DNA from: Collybia mongolica
Taxonomy: Eukaryota > Basidiomycota > Agaricomycetes > Agaricales > Clitocybaceae
DNA length: 64,000 nt
Direction: 5' to 3'
Assembly: GCA_013420905.1 (NCBI GenBank)
Contig: JAAXNY010000004.1
Coordinates: 2,356,001-2,420,000 of the forward strand
Shown here: in pieces, positions 1 through 11,594 of the stretch
Numbering within the stretch: the stretch's first letter is position 1
How the letters are laid out: each line of letters begins with the position of its first letter
Position numbers and translations under genes: made by a program
Notes under the pieces: model-generated
Database searches by the model: none
What the model was told of the DNA's origin: nothing
What the model saw: the letters and a program-made list of their open reading frames with translations, nothing else

Positions 1-2300
1 CTTGGCTGAGAGAATGTGTGCATTGCAAGGCACAAAGCTTATAAAAGCAATGTTTAGATACCTGTCCACGCCCGGAAAAAGAAAACAAAAAGAGGAAAAT
101 TCCGAAAATGAAGAGTTTTTTGACTTACCGCCTCCATTCTCCCAACTGTCAGCGACGACATGCAATATTCTCCTCCTCTTTGTTGCAAGGGTGATACCAT
201 CTCGTCTGAATCCCGGTAATCTGACGTTCAGCCTATATTCACCCTGTGTGGTCTCAACCCGAATCCAACTATCCGCTGGTGGCGGCGCATGGCTCAGAAA
301 AGGGTCATAAGGCCGTTCATGGTCATCACTTGAGGGTCCAAGGATAATTGGGGGGTCTGGAGCCGGATACGAGGAAAGTGCAGTAGCTGAATATGTCGCG
401 ATCCCACCATTTGACAATGGTCGGGGCATAGCAGTACTACTTGAAGAATAGCCTGCGGGCGAAACAGCGTTAGCAGTGGCTGAGCGCGGTTGGGGAGCGC
501 GGAAGGGTGAAACGGGCCGCCGGAGGGGCAATGCTCGTTGTAGTTCCGTTTGCGTCTCTCCCTGGGTAGTGTTTGCCGACGGCGCTTTCCTTACCGGAGG
601 TACGGGCGGCGGGGACATCTGAGGATTTGGTCTGTCGGTACCAGAAGATCGCAGGTTGTAGCTTTCGTATGAAGACGAGCTGGAAGACGACGAACTCGAT
701 TCGGGTTGACTAAGCGGCGGGTGGTGGTAGGGGTAATTAGGTTGGATGTGGGATTGTGTGCCGGTTCGAGATAACCCTGCATCTCCGCCAGACGGCCTTG
801 GTGACTCAATGGTGTCAGGCCCGCTCTGTTCACCCAGTGGCACATCCGTGGCCCTTGGGAGGGTGAAAAAGGGTATTTGCATCGGCAGTGGCAGGCTCGC
901 AGAGGAGTTGCGATCTGGCCAGGCGACGGGGCTTGCTACAGCTTCATCTGTGCTCAAACCAGCGCCGGGCTGGTGTGGAGGAATGCGAGTTGGGGCCATG
1001 GATGCAGACCCTAGTTGATTAGATGTTGTTGTAGCGTGAAGCTTGGAATGTGACCGTGCGTCTGGGAGCGAGTACAGCCGCGTATTGGGGAATATGGACG
1101 TTGTTATGGAGGCCCTGATTCCACTAACAGCGGCATCAGCATGGCTCGGGGGCTGTGACGATTGCGTCATAGTGGCGGCCCCCAGTCTGGTTGTCGATGT
1201 ATCGAGCTGGGATGACTGTGATGACGCTGGTGCCAGATCTGTAGGTGACGGGGAATTCTGCTTTTGGCCATCTTCCCCACAGGTAGGTGGCGACGGTGAC
1301 GTTTGACTCGTCCAATCTGATTCTGCGCGTGTGCTCCCGCGATCTTGCTGACGGTTCTCGCTTCCAGAGTCAGAGAATCGTCGGGATCCGTTTCTTGAGG
1401 CATTGCTGGACTGCTGTGATGAACTAGATGAGGATGAGGACGACCGGGTTGTCTTTGGACGAGGCTGGAGTGGAAAATAATCAGCGACGTCCTGCGGCCT
1501 TGCCGAGAGCGACGAGTGATTAGCTCGATTGTTTAGAGCCGTCGTGTTAACAGTTGAGGTCGAGTTTGGATGGGTATTGAAGAAGAAAGGAAGCGCTGAG
1601 GATGGAAGCGTTCCCGGAGAGACAGAGGAGAGAGAAGGGGAAGGCAATGGGACTTCCCTAGGAGAGTCAAACGAGGCGTGTCGTTTGATATGTGATTGCG
1701 GACGATGGCTTGGGGTACCTGAAGGATGCGAGGTCAGGGGATGAAGGTACGACGGAGATGGAAGGAAAGAAAAGAGGGGAAGAGAAAATTAGCAAATCGA
1801 TGATGGATGTTAGTAGTTCTTGGGCAACAAGCAGAAAATAAAAATAAATGAAATGAAAATAAATATATATGATCAAGGCGGTTGGATGATGGCTGCCGTT
1901 AGCAGACAACCCCGTGGATCTGCTGATTTTGCTTGCAAATCACACACACACCCACGGGTTCATGGTCCGAGCAGAGATGCAAGGGTGACCTTTTCTTTCC
2001 CAAACCCAGGATACGGATGCGGAAAAAAGCGATGTGGCATATAATCGAAGTGGGGCGTAGGAAAGTGACGCCTGGAGAAGTTTCTCCGGAAGTCCCAGTC
2101 CTGCTGCTCGCTGTCACGGTGAAACAGGCAGAGACATCAAGAGGGAAGCCTTGAGGTGATGTTGCTCTTTACGATCGTGGTGCAAACGAGATGAAGCAAG
2201 GAAGAAGTGAGGGCTTACCATTCGGGCTGTTATGAGTGCTCCAGCGCTGAAGGAGGTCCTTGTCGACTGGAAGATCTGAATTGGTCGGTGCAGGAGGCAT
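1..2300 (-). CDS. HSP20-like (alpha-crystallin) domain protein, 3' part outside window
   Basis: The start is the ATG at 2300 (MPPAPTNSDL..., context CACC-ATG). Exon 1 runs 2300-2219 and exon 2 1718-129; a third exon probably begins at 5 and leaves the window, so the C-terminus is missing. Exon 2 encodes about 500 residues of low-complexity, Ser/Pro-rich and probably disordered sequence, with two serine runs. It ends in a folded stretch reading DSWIRVETTQGEYRLNVRLP, GFRRDGITLATKRRRILHVV and ADSWENGG. That matches the start of the HSP20-like domain (ligand of ATP-independent small chaperones) found at the C-terminal end of long basidiomycete proteins. The long disordered leader is unlike classical 20-kDa heat-shock proteins, so a regulatory rather than a bulk chaperone role is possible (inference). 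The phase-1 exon joins are consistent throughout. Confidence 0.72.
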
Positions 2301-3029
2301 GGTGAGGGGTGAGTGTAAGATTTTAGGAGTACTTGTGTGTCGTCTATGGGTAGACGAACGGTTGTGGAGAAGGGAGTTCATAAGGAGGAGCGACGACGGG
2401 AGGTTGAGTGAGTCTTTTGGCGACTCCCGTCAGAGCGGTGTTGGGCCCATCCAAACGGTACAGCAATACACGACCAAACATCCCGTTACCACATATCGAC
2501 ATGACGTCATGATCGCTCGCAGCGCCACTCTCTCCACCAACACAAGGCGCCGACTCAACCTATTATCTATCAGGAAAATTAAGATTAAAAAAGTACAAAG
2601 TATTCCCTGTCCTAACCTCATACAACATACAGTTATATGTTGTACAATTCCGGCCCCAGTTTAACCTCGTGCCACACTCTCACTATCCATTAGTTTTACA
2701 GAACACATAATCAATGGCATCCTCCACTGATGCTCCAGTGCTGTTGTGGGGTTCCGCACCATCCGGGTCTGTTGCTCTGCCGCTATGGCCGGGCTTTCAG
2801 AGCACCACCTCGTGCCAGTTCACTGCCAGGCTGTACCCTCATACAGTTAGTTTGTGGATGTGCATATGACATATGTAGTTGAATCATGATGCCACTGAGG
2901 CTATGGCCGAGTCGGGACCGAGAAAAAAGAAAAGAAAAGAAAGCAAGTCACGTTTAACATGTGACCTGACGCGTCCCTGCCAAAAGTTCAACATGTCATT
3001 TGTCATCCCCGAACTGTCGACCGCCCATC
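2301..3029. promoter_or_regulatory. Divergent intergenic region between HSP20-like gene and KEN-motif gene
   Basis: No supportable gene lies in these 729 nt; open frames here are short and start mid-promoter. Two clear motifs are present. One is the perfect 10-nt palindrome ATGACGTCAT at 2501-2510, which contains the ATF/CREB core TGACGTCA. The other is ACGCGT at 2969-2974, about 55 nt upstream of the rightward start codon, identical to the MluI cell-cycle box. Whether either is bound is inference. Confidence 0.4.
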
Positions 3030-4277
3030 ATGCCTATCAGACGCGCCAGAAACGAGATTAAGCAGCCATTACAAGATATCACCGACCAGTTCACCGCCCT
3101 CCCCGATTTCCTCCCTACTGCTCTCCCACCACTTGGTCTCCCCACTCCAAAACCCAGGCGCAGGGCTAGGGCTCCTGGAGGAACTCTTGCAGCCAAACCC
3201 CGAGCTGCCAGAAATCCCAACGTCCCATCCTCTCTCCCACCTTCCTCCCCGCCCTCGACGTCTTCTCGTCTCCCATGGGACGAACATGAAGAACAGCACG
3301 AGCATGGCGAGAACGCCCACCCACTACAAATCCTAACTTCCGACGATCCTGCTGAAGAGGGTGCCCCTCACTTTGAATTTGATCTCGCAAATACTCCCGA
3401 GGACAGGGCTTTCGTCGCAGACGCGTCGGGGGATTGGGTCCAGGACGACCTCATGCTCGATGTCGCTAACATGTCCGACCCCTTTGGTTTCTTCGCCGTC
3501 GAGAGGCAGCTCAGGGCGGAACGTGCTGCGAAACCGGCCGCTGCAACTAGGCCTATTTCACAACATACTGCATCCTCGCCTGTTGTCGATACGACAGTGC
3601 CTTATCCCACGGGGCGCAATGACCTGTTGAACCCGCTGACGCCCCACAAACGGCTAGACAAATGCCGGACCATCGCAACTCCCAGCCAGTCCAGCGATGG
3701 CTTCTTTAACCCAAACACTAGCTCGTTGCCGAGCACCCCCTCACCGTCCAAGCCTACCTCGAGTATGACGAAGGGAAAGATAGTGCTTGTTGAGGACGAT
3801 AGTGATCCCCCGAAGGATGCAGATGAAATCATGGATGCGGAACCTGCAACAGCGAAGACGAGGACTAGTAGAAGACTGAAAAAGAAACTGCGAAGCAGCG
3901 GAAGTCCGCTCACCACCACAAGGAATTCACATACCCCTCTCGCGAAACTCCCTCCACGACAGGCAGCACCGGTGTCAAGACTCACTGAAATGCCGAGCGC
4001 AGGGGACAGGGGAGAAGCCCTAGCACCCAAGAAGAAGAGAGGAATAAAGAAAAAGCCTGCTTCATCGGGAAAAAGAGTAAAGGGGAAGAACAAAGAAGAC
4101 GCAAATGACCTGGAGGTCGAGAGACAGGAGGTAGGTGCCCGCATTTCTCTATTACGTGAGGAACGCCCTGATTTCTTCCTCCCTTAGAAATGGGAAAGAG
4201 AGCGCCAGGCACGCTTGGAGTACTTCCGGAAATTGCAGGATTATCAAGTCGAGAAGGAGAACGTGTATGTCATCTGA
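3030..4277 (+). CDS. Unrecognised basic, disordered protein with C-terminal KEN motif
   Basis: The start chosen is ATG 3030 (MPIRRARNEIKQPLQDITDQ); an upstream in-frame start is less likely. Exon 1 is 3030-4130, the intron 4131-4187 (GTAGGT...TTAG), exon 2 4188-4277; the product is 396 aa. I do not recognise the family. Visible features: a PLQDIT motif near the N-terminus, an apparently conserved block DPFGFFAVERQLRAER around residue 150, several TP/SP sites, Lys/Arg-rich nuclear-localisation-like stretches (KKKRGIKKK, KRVKGKNK), and a short helical tail ending EKENVYVI. KEN is the recognition motif of the APC/C-Cdh1 ubiquitin ligase, and an MluI cell-cycle box lies just upstream, so a nuclear, cell-cycle-regulated protein is a reasonable inference but unproven. 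Confidence 0.75.
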
Positions 4278-4361
4278 ACTTCGCATGATGTTTGCGTTGT
4301 GTGGATTTACGTCTATAATGGTGACTGCCTACATATGACACGTAGGGCTCCTAAAACGACT

Positions 4362-4975
4362 TCACGTTCGTGGCCGTGCATTCACGGCCTTTGCCCTCTC
4401 CTGCGTAAAGAACTTGACTGCCGTTGCGCTGTCCGTAAACTCCTTGACAAGAGCCATCTTGGGCAGGCCGTCGCCGCCTTGTTTTGGGGGAACAAAGTGA
4501 ACGATAAGCATGTACTCATTTGCGTAGGGGGCGCCTGAAGCTGATTCGCCTGTTGCAAAGCCCTTGGATGGACAGATGAGAACAAAACGGGTCAGGTGAC
4601 TTGAGACACACATGGGCTGTTATGACATCACCAGCCTCAATGACCTCATGGAAGGCGAGCTGCATATTGTAAATGTGTATGTAAGCAGATGGATCATCTA
4701 CTGTGACATCATTTGTGACTGCTCACGTGGAAATGCTTGAAGAGGGGCATGACCCCCGCAAAATATACGGCATACTGCTTTTTCGTCAGTACAGGCCGTC
4801 CCAGCGACTTGGGAAGGATACGATGCTCAAGCGTCTCGTCAAACACTCCCATGTATTTTTCATAGTCCCACTCATTTAGCGCGTCGCGGTACCTGAGCAG
4901 CGTTTGCATGTTCGGCGATGGCACAGGTGGCGGCTGGAAGGTGTAGCTGGACGACTGGCTTGTCGCAAATACCAT
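4362..4975 (-). CDS. SnoaL-like / NTF2-fold protein
   Basis: The start is ATG 4975 (MVFATSQSSSYTFQPPPV) and the stop is at 4362. There are three exons: the first ends ...GVMPLFKHFH at GTGAGC near 4726, a short middle exon reads LAFHEVIEAGDVITAH, and the last begins GFATGESASGAPYANEYM. The arrangement of an N-terminal helix (YRDALNEWDYEKYMGVFDET), a middle HEV/GD strand and a YANEYMLIVHF strand followed by VKEFTDS is that of small fungal SnoaL-like (polyketide-cyclase/NTF2-fold) proteins of about 130-160 aa. Members range from enzymes to proteins of unknown role; nothing here fixes a substrate. It converges on the upstream gene with an 84-nt gap. Confidence 0.68.
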
Positions 4976-5282
4976 CTTTTCAATCGACAGCAGAGCACGA
5001 TGTTGCGGGGGAAAGGGTCGTTGTGGATGAGGCGTCTCCCGATGAACACTTTTTTTGTTTTGTTATATACAATTCCATGTCTAGCTCCATTTGTTTCTCC
5101 GACTTGTGCGATCGGTCTCCACTTCATCGTCAACGTTGTGAGATGCGCAGCGGGCGCTGATATATAAAATAAAAAAAAGAGCGTCCAGGTCGTGTTCATG
5201 ACTTGACTCATGTCCGACCATAAAGGAGGAAAAGCTAGTAGATGGCACGACAGAAACAAAAAAAAAGAAAAGCGAACAGCTC

Positions 5283-7779
5283 CTACGCCGCTACTCCACC
5301 CTCTGCCACTTTCTTCTTCCGTCTCCGCTTTTTCTTTCCATGATCTTCCCCATCCTTGGCGCTCTCCCCGGGTTCAGTATCTTCCGTAGCTCGCTTGCGT
5401 TTCAATCCATCAGACGACCCTACGGTCGGAGGTTTACCCGTCGTCTCCAACGTGGTATCCTCATCGGCCTCACCCGCTTTCACCTTCATCCTCTCTTTTC
5501 TCCCCTTCCTTTTCTTCGCAGGCATCTCCCTTGCCCCGTCCCGACTCGAGCCCGCCGCCAATCCGCTAGGTATCCTTTGAGTGACCTTATTTCTGAGCTC
5601 CTTGAGCCGGTCATTTCTTGTCGAATCCCACTTCACCGCCTTGCGATAAGGGGCGTACTTCTTTACACTCATGTACTCGTTCAGCTCTTGGTCAGTCGCC
5701 ATGAGAATCTCCGCAGGCGTTAATGCAAAGGTTTGAGCTTGCACTGGGATGTATTTGAACCTTGTCGGCATGTCTCCAACCTACATAACACAATGAATGA
5801 GATTGCCCTTTTCGCAGAGATCAAACTTTGTAAGCCCTCACCAAATCGTTGAAATCAAGTCCATATATCTCGTCCATGTATTCGTCAAGCTTCCGCTTCC
5901 TCATCTCCTCAGTCCCATCCCACTCCTCGTCATCCACTATTCTTTCTACGTCCGCATCCATAGCATCAACATCGACCCCTTCATCCGTGGCTTCTTCCTC
6001 CTTCCCTTTCTTCTTCTTCTTCTTCTTGGTCTTTTTCGAGGATTGTTCATCGTCAGACATGGGGATCGCGCCGATATCGATGTCATCATCCCATTGGGGC
6101 TTCTCGTCATCTACAGCACCATCGTCACCGTAAAGCCCGGCCATTTGGCGATCATGAGCTTCGGGATCCCAGTCTCCTTCGAGATCTAACTCTTGTAGCG
6201 CTGTGAAAACCAGTAACGATTTTAAGTACAAAAGCTGAAAGACGTAGCTAACACACACACCTGGATCACGGTCTAGAACTTTACCTCCTTCGCGTCCGAT
6301 TCTCTCCAGTTTCTCTCTGATCTCCTTCATCTTCAGACCTTTCAGCCGTTTCACCTCTTCCTTCCTCTTCGTAAGTTCTTCCTCCTTCCGTTGCTTTTTT
6401 CGCTCACGAGCGTCCTTCCTCGTGGTGTCCTCTCGACGGACTAGCGAAGGAAGATTTCGCGGGTACGATTTAATGACTGCAGCATCTCTGCAAAACAGTA
6501 AGTGAGAGAAGGTACATCTATAACTCATTACTCACGGTTCTTCAAATCGAAAATTATATGAACTTTCAAATCGGTCAACAATTTCTTCAAAATCCTCCTC
6601 ATCAAGTTCAGGGTCTGCAGTCGGGAGGTCATCACCTTCATCACCTGGGGCATCCGAGTCCAAGTCTGATGTTGCGTCCGCCTTCGCCTTTCCTTTCTTT
6701 TTCAATTTCGAAGAGGTTATCTCGCCGTAAGTTGGTATATGGCCCGCAGAACGATCGATCCACCCTCGGTTCAAAATATAGCTGCGACGATAAAGCATCA
6801 GCTGATGGTTTTCAGAGCGCAAGGACAACCACACTTCATGAGAAATTCTTGATCTTCCCCTTGCCGTGATTTCGCAGAGGTAGTCTTGCCATCCTTCGCT
6901 TTCTTCTCTCTCTTTTTCTTCTTTGTATCGTCATTCTCAATAGTCTCACCTTCACCTCCTTTAACATCATCGTTTGCATCAATAGTCACCAACTCTCGAA
7001 GGTCAGGTCCGACTTCACGCTCCAAATATGCCCGATATTCCTCTTCCTCTCTTGCCTGTTCATCTTTGGACTTCTCCCTGGGAACCAATAGACCATCGTC
7101 TTCTTCTTCATCTGCAGCATCGCGAAATGCCGCGATGGTCTCGTCACGTAAGACGCGCTGCTCCTCAACGTGTGGGAGCGGCTCGGGTGTGGGTGATCGG
7201 GAATCCAGATTGAGAGTAGATTCAAGAACAACTTGCCGCATCGTGATTGGTTTCGACTTCAGTAGCAAAATACCATGAGTTGGAGATCCTCCAGTGTCTA
7301 CGCACGAAGCTTACTTTATCCTTCGGCGCTTTGGAGGGCCTTGAGATGGCTGCAGTCTTTTCTTGCTCTTCTGTCTGATGTTCAGGCATGTGCTCCAGCG
7401 CTCTGAGCAACTAAAGACATGGCACATACCACCGAATATATTTTTCTCTGCATTGTAAATCGCTGGGTCTTTTCGCTTGATCCGTGCGAGTGTTCGAAGG
7501 ATTGCGGCGTCCACAGTTGGCGTCAATTCTTCTCCGTCCTCATCCTCTGATTCGTCTGATTCTGAATCCGTTGATTCGTCGTCGTCATCTTCAATGTCTG
7601 ATCCATATTTTTCCTTTACTGAAGCAGGAGATTAGCGACGCTAATCGAAAATGAGGACAATACATACGCTTCTGGAGCTCTTCTCTTTCCTTCTTATACT
7701 CAAATGCCTTGGCATAGTGTTCGTTGATAGTCAAATCATGCAGAGACTCAACATCTGATCCCTCTGAATCCGACAACAT
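5283..7779 (-). CDS. KRI1: KRI1, ribosome biogenesis protein (40S pre-rRNA processing)
   Basis: Eight exons were resolved and all phases agree: 7779-7668, 7618-7430, 7400-7315, 7256-6835, 6781-6536, 6487-6261, 6200-5842 and 5780-5283, giving 712 aa. The N-terminus MLSDSEGSDVESLHDLTINE, the segment LTPTVDAAILRTLARIKRKD, the core EDQEFLMNYILNRGWID, the charged stretch RREDTTRKDARERKKQRKEE, and the C-terminal FKYIPVQAQTFALTPAEILM followed by ATDQELNEYMSVKKYAPYRK are all typical of Kri1. Kri1 is a nucleolar factor that works with Krr1 and snR30 in early 18S pre-rRNA processing (family knowledge). Long acidic and lysine-rich runs are normal for the family. The acceptor of exon 3 (CAGAG/CG) is the least certain junction. 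Confidence 0.92.
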
Positions 7780-7996
7780 GGACGTTGAAACGAAAGAGAA
7801 AAAAAAGTATGGTCGGTAGTCGGGCCGGGTAGTCACGTTACCGGCTCTGCGAATGACGCGCAGCCGACTGCGGACCCATAAGTATGCTGATCAACCGAGA
7901 TTATTTAGTGGCGGTTAGTACGGTAAAGGCTGCGACCACTCAAGAAACTTTATATATAAGTTCAACTGATATCCCTCTCGCCAACAACAAGCCAGG

Positions 7997-9663
7997 ATGA
8001 TAATCACAACGGACAATGCTACCAGTAAAACCCCTTTGAAAGGCAGTGCGACTTCTCCTGCCGCCAACAGTTTTCACTCGACCTCTGGCCCCCCCTCTGG
8101 ACCGCCCCCTTCGTATGGAGCCTATCACCACATCCAGCAGCCACACCCCGCCCAGAATGTCGTTGTTGGACAGGGATTCGTCCACCGCGATTCTCCCAGT
8201 CGACGATTCTGGCGCGCATTCTTCGTTGCCATTCTAATATGGCTACTCTTGACTATGCTGGCCCAGAGTGTCGCTAGTCTTGCTTACTGGAATGGTCGTG
8301 TAAGTCAGATCTCTGCAGCGCTACGCGATCGTTGCGAGCTGATCATTAGTACACTACACAATACCAGTGGATGGGCGACTTTCCCGTACCTTCAAATATA
8401 ATTCTAGGAGATTGCGTCAGTGGAGACAGGTGGTTCGCCAAAGACATCGCAAACCAGTCTTCTCATGCAACGCTGCCATCGTTGCGGTTCCGCCATTCTT
8501 CAGAGGCCTCCTTTGATCTTCCCTTCTCCGCCGATAATTTATTCTTGCTGGCACGGGGATCCCAGTCTCACGGCACGGTCAATATTGAAACTTCGAAAAC
8601 AGGAGATAATGTCAAGGTTCATGTTACTGTGAGCTACTATGATCGCGATATCCTGAAACCAGGCGCAAAAGTATGCCTCATCCGGCGCAAGAACAAAGAA
8701 GTGGGCGTCGGCATCTTTGTATGTACCATCATTTACATCAATAGGGTTGCCTGACATAAACAATCAGACACGCAACTGGGTCGGTCGCAAACGGAGAGGC
8801 TCAGAGCTGTATTTCGACAGTACAGTAATAATCCCCGCATCCGCGAGCGGCGATAAGATCCGTCATATCAAGGGGTTTGAGACCGATGTCTCTAATAGCC
8901 CTCACTACATCGGGGATCTCCAGAGGCTAGTCAACTTCGAAAACCTAAATATCAAGACCTCTAATGCCCATATACACGCTGAAGTTGGTCCCTTTATCAC
9001 GGTTGTTACGACATACTAATCTCAGGATAGTCAGTGCGCACGACTAAAGGTGGCCTTTCGTCTTCCAATGGTCCCATCGAAGGAATTTTCAATACTTCCG
9101 ATAGTTTGTATCTAAAAACAACAAATGCTCCGATAAGGGTTCATGTCGGTCTCGAGAACGACGATACTAGTATGACATCGCTCAGAATGAGCACCACTAA
9201 TAGGTATGCCGACATGTGTATTCGCCTTGTTTCTCATTTGACCTCATTTCCAATTCTTTCTCTTAGCAAACTGGAGGCGAACGTGGGCCTGGTGTCATCG
9301 TCTGAGACTGGTGGGAGATATACTGTGACTGCTTCAACAACGAACAGCCCTTTGCGAGTCAACTTCACAACCTCACCCGTTAATTCCAGTTTAAAACTTT
9401 CCGCAACTACAACAAACTCACCCGCCTCTGTTTCTTTGCACCCTTCCTACGAAGGAAGATTCGACCTCTCTACAACACAATATTCACCTAAGCTCTTAAG
9501 GCGTGACGTGGAAGATCCATCTGGGAAGGGACGTGAGCGGAAGGTGAACCTCGACCCCACCGGTCGACGCTCTCTCAAAGGAAGTGTGTCGTGGTCTGGC
9601 AACGAGGGTCCCGGCTCAGTTACCGTCAGAAGTACCAATGCGCTTGTCTCTCTTGAGCTGTAG
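7997..9663 (+). CDS. Single-pass membrane protein, DUF7330-like
   Basis: The start is ATG 7997 (MIITTDNATSKTPLKGSATS). About five exons can be followed: the first ends ...LAYWNGR at GTAAGT near 8300, then WMGDFPVPSNIILGDC..., TRNWVGRKRRGSELYFDSTV..., VRTTKGGLSSSNGPIEG... and KLEANVGLVSSSETGGRYTV..., to the stop at 9661-9663. Residues ~1-70 are Pro/Ser/Gly-rich and cytosolic-looking; FFVAILIWLLLTMLAQSVAS is one transmembrane helix; the remaining ~370 residues are rich in S/T/N/V with repeated strand-like units (IKTSNAHIHAEVG, LKTTNAPIRVHVG, ATTTNSPASV), as in beta-helical, adhesin-like domains. This arrangement fits the Agaricomycete DUF7330 family, whose function is unknown. A type II topology with the repeat domain outside the cell is inferred. 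Confidence 0.72.
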
Positions 9664-9763
9664 GGGCGGGGTAGTCGCGTTTGTATATTTTGCTGCTGTA
9701 CGATATATATTTACATCATCGTAGTTACATGTATCCTGTATTCTTTCTAAGGCATAGGAGATT

Positions 9764-11269
9764 TTAAACCGAACGATTTTCGGATATACGCAAGCCTGAT
9801 TGTGTGGTACTGTAGTCAAAAACCTTAGGCGCAAGGGCTTCTTTTAGCCGTTGAAAGAATAGGTTGTTTGACTCCGTTGTGTCGAGGAAGCAGCGGCGAT
9901 GGATGCAGATATGTTCCACTGCTGGAAATAAAGCGAGCCACTGAGCAATAAGCGCCAGCGTAGAGTCTATAAATCCACTTTGACTCGGCCAATTATCCAG
10001 CTCCAATGTTTTTATGCAATGAAGGGTAGGTTCTAGTCTCACTTTGGTTTCTTCGCCCCTAAGCCATGCTTCTAGACCTGCCGAATACCTAAATGTCAGC
10101 AAAAGCGAAATATCGCTCCTACATGTTCCAATACAACCCAAAAGGTCATTTACATGACTAAAATGGTGGGTTTTACTGCCAATGGTCGTCGTAATCGAAG
10201 CCATCATGGGGAATGTCCCCATTACTGGGAAATAGCGGGTAATGTAATCGGACGAAGTCTGGAGTTTCGCGAGTCGAGGAAGGATGCCCCTTGGGAGGCG
10301 AGGGGGGTGCAACGGCATTAGACTGTTATGTCGCAAATCGAGAGAGCCGATAGAAATGTGACGTATGAGGAAGGTTTCGAGTGGCTCAGCCAGCATAACA
10401 CTGTGTGTTATCGAAAGGTGTTCAAGGTTCGGTAGGTAGAGCCTTTCCGAGAACACAGACCATTCCTGGGCATTAAAGGTATGCTTGAACGATAGGGACG
10501 TTATATACGACTCGTTAAGAGCGCGTTCGTAGAAGGGTAGGAGGAAACGGGGGAGTCCTTGCATGCTGCAAGTGGTGAGGTGTGGGGCGGGTTTCGGTTT
10601 TTCGAAAAAATACCGATACGTATCAAGGACCATGGATGCAGGCCATGTCAACGGCGGGAGCTGCGACGATGGTTTGGATCCTGCATAAATCGAAGATTCC
10701 AGATTCTTGACACTCAGCGAGGTACATGATTTGAGCAGTATAGTATCAAGAAGCTCAAGCACAGCATCCTCCCAGTCTGGAATGAGCGGATGCATAAGCT
10801 GAAGGCTCACTTGTTGGATTGCTGAGAGCTTTGACACGAAGCGCCCAAGTTCGCGCACTTCGCATACCATGGAGTTGGGCGAGTCAAACTTTGTCGTTAG
10901 GTCGCAATGCAGGTGTCTGAGAGACGTGCCGATGACAGGCAACGCAATACCGAGTCCAGGTAACCCGCCAATGGTATTGTTTTTGAGTCCTAGAATAATG
11001 TCTTTGGCAGTGGTATCGATGCTGTGTCTTTTGAACAACACTTCGAGGGCCAGATAGTGTAAGCGGTGGGACACCGCTACAAGGGAGACGAGTTCGTTAC
11101 GCGGGAGCCATTCAAAGATGTGGATCAAAATTTCATTGGGAAGGTGGAGGAGCTGGGTGGTCTCTTGCTGCGTGTTTGCAAGCGTAATCGACATGGCAGG
11201 CCAATGGTAGTTATGGGTAACAGTACCTATGTTCAACCATGGGAATGCGCTGAGATTTCGGAGATACAT
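9764..11269 (-). CDS. F-box domain protein (putative SCF substrate receptor)
   Basis: One uninterrupted frame of 501 codons starts at ATG 11269; an internal ATG at 11194 (MSITLANTQQETTQL) is an equally good start. Right after it lies the F-box: LHLPNEILIHIFEWLPRNEL followed by VSLVAVSHRLHYLALEVLF, the pattern that binds Skp1 in SCF ubiquitin ligases. The remaining ~400 residues have spaced leucines and aromatic residues as in irregular leucine-rich-repeat F-box proteins, but no clean repeat unit. The substrate cannot be told. Intronless F-box genes of this kind are numerous and fast-evolving in mushrooms, in contrast to the intron-rich neighbours. Confidence 0.8.
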   Translation of the reverse strand: MYLRNLSAFPWLNIGTVTHNYHWPAMSITLANTQQETTQLLHLPNEILIHIFEWLPRNELVSLVAVSHRLHYLALEVLFKRHSIDTTAKDIILGLKNNTIGGLPGLGIALPVIGTSLRHLHCDLTTKFDSPNSMVCEVRELGRFVSKLSAIQQVSLQLMHPLIPDWEDAVLELLDTILLKSCTSLSVKNLESSIYAGSKPSSQLPPLTWPASMVLDTYRYFFEKPKPAPHLTTCSMQGLPRFLLPFYERALNESYITSLSFKHTFNAQEWSVFSERLYLPNLEHLSITHSVMLAEPLETFLIRHISIGSLDLRHNSLMPLHPPRLPRGILPRLAKLQTSSDYITRYFPVMGTFPMMASITTTIGSKTHHFSHVNDLLGCIGTCRSDISLLLTFRYSAGLEAWLRGEETKVRLEPTLHCIKTLELDNWPSQSGFIDSTLALIAQWLALFPAVEHICIHRRCFLDTTESNNLFFQRLKEALAPKVFDYSTTQSGLRISENRSV

Positions 11270-11594
11270 TTATGAAAGATATCGTTTTGAGCCAATTCTT
11301 GATAATCAACAAGAGTCCCAGCATCAATGACTCGACGCGGATCTAAGAGTAGATAGTAGTGACACAAAGGTCCGGAAGCTGGGGCGCATACAATGGTACA
11401 TCGACAAAGAGCAGACGTATAGTTACAGAAACAAGTTGAGACGTGAATACAACTGTGGGGGGTTCATTAGGGATAGGCCCATGTCTGTATGATAACAGAT
11501 GGCTGTTGTACATGTTCCGCGGAGGCGGATTTTCGGTCTTCAGTCTGGCTACCAATCGGCATGATAGATAACTATGAGCACCCAACATATCAGG
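11270..11594. other. Intergenic, no gene seen
   Basis: This lies upstream of the F-box gene and downstream of the next leftward gene. Short open frames on the minus strand lack splice continuity or recognisable protein character. Nothing else stands out. Confidence 0.5.

Noticed and set aside
2..310. 102-codon plus-strand frame at the window start
   Set aside because: It is antisense to the HSP20-like coding exon, whose domain sequence is convincing on the minus strand.
3602..4144. 180-codon open frame on the minus strand
   Set aside because: It is antisense to the KEN-motif gene; its Ser/Phe/Leu-rich composition mirrors the Lys/Glu-rich sense protein and no splice partner exists.
5797..7278. 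Several long plus-strand frames rich in Ser, Phe and Pro
   Set aside because: These are shadows of the charged KRI1 exons (Glu/Asp/Lys codons read backwards).
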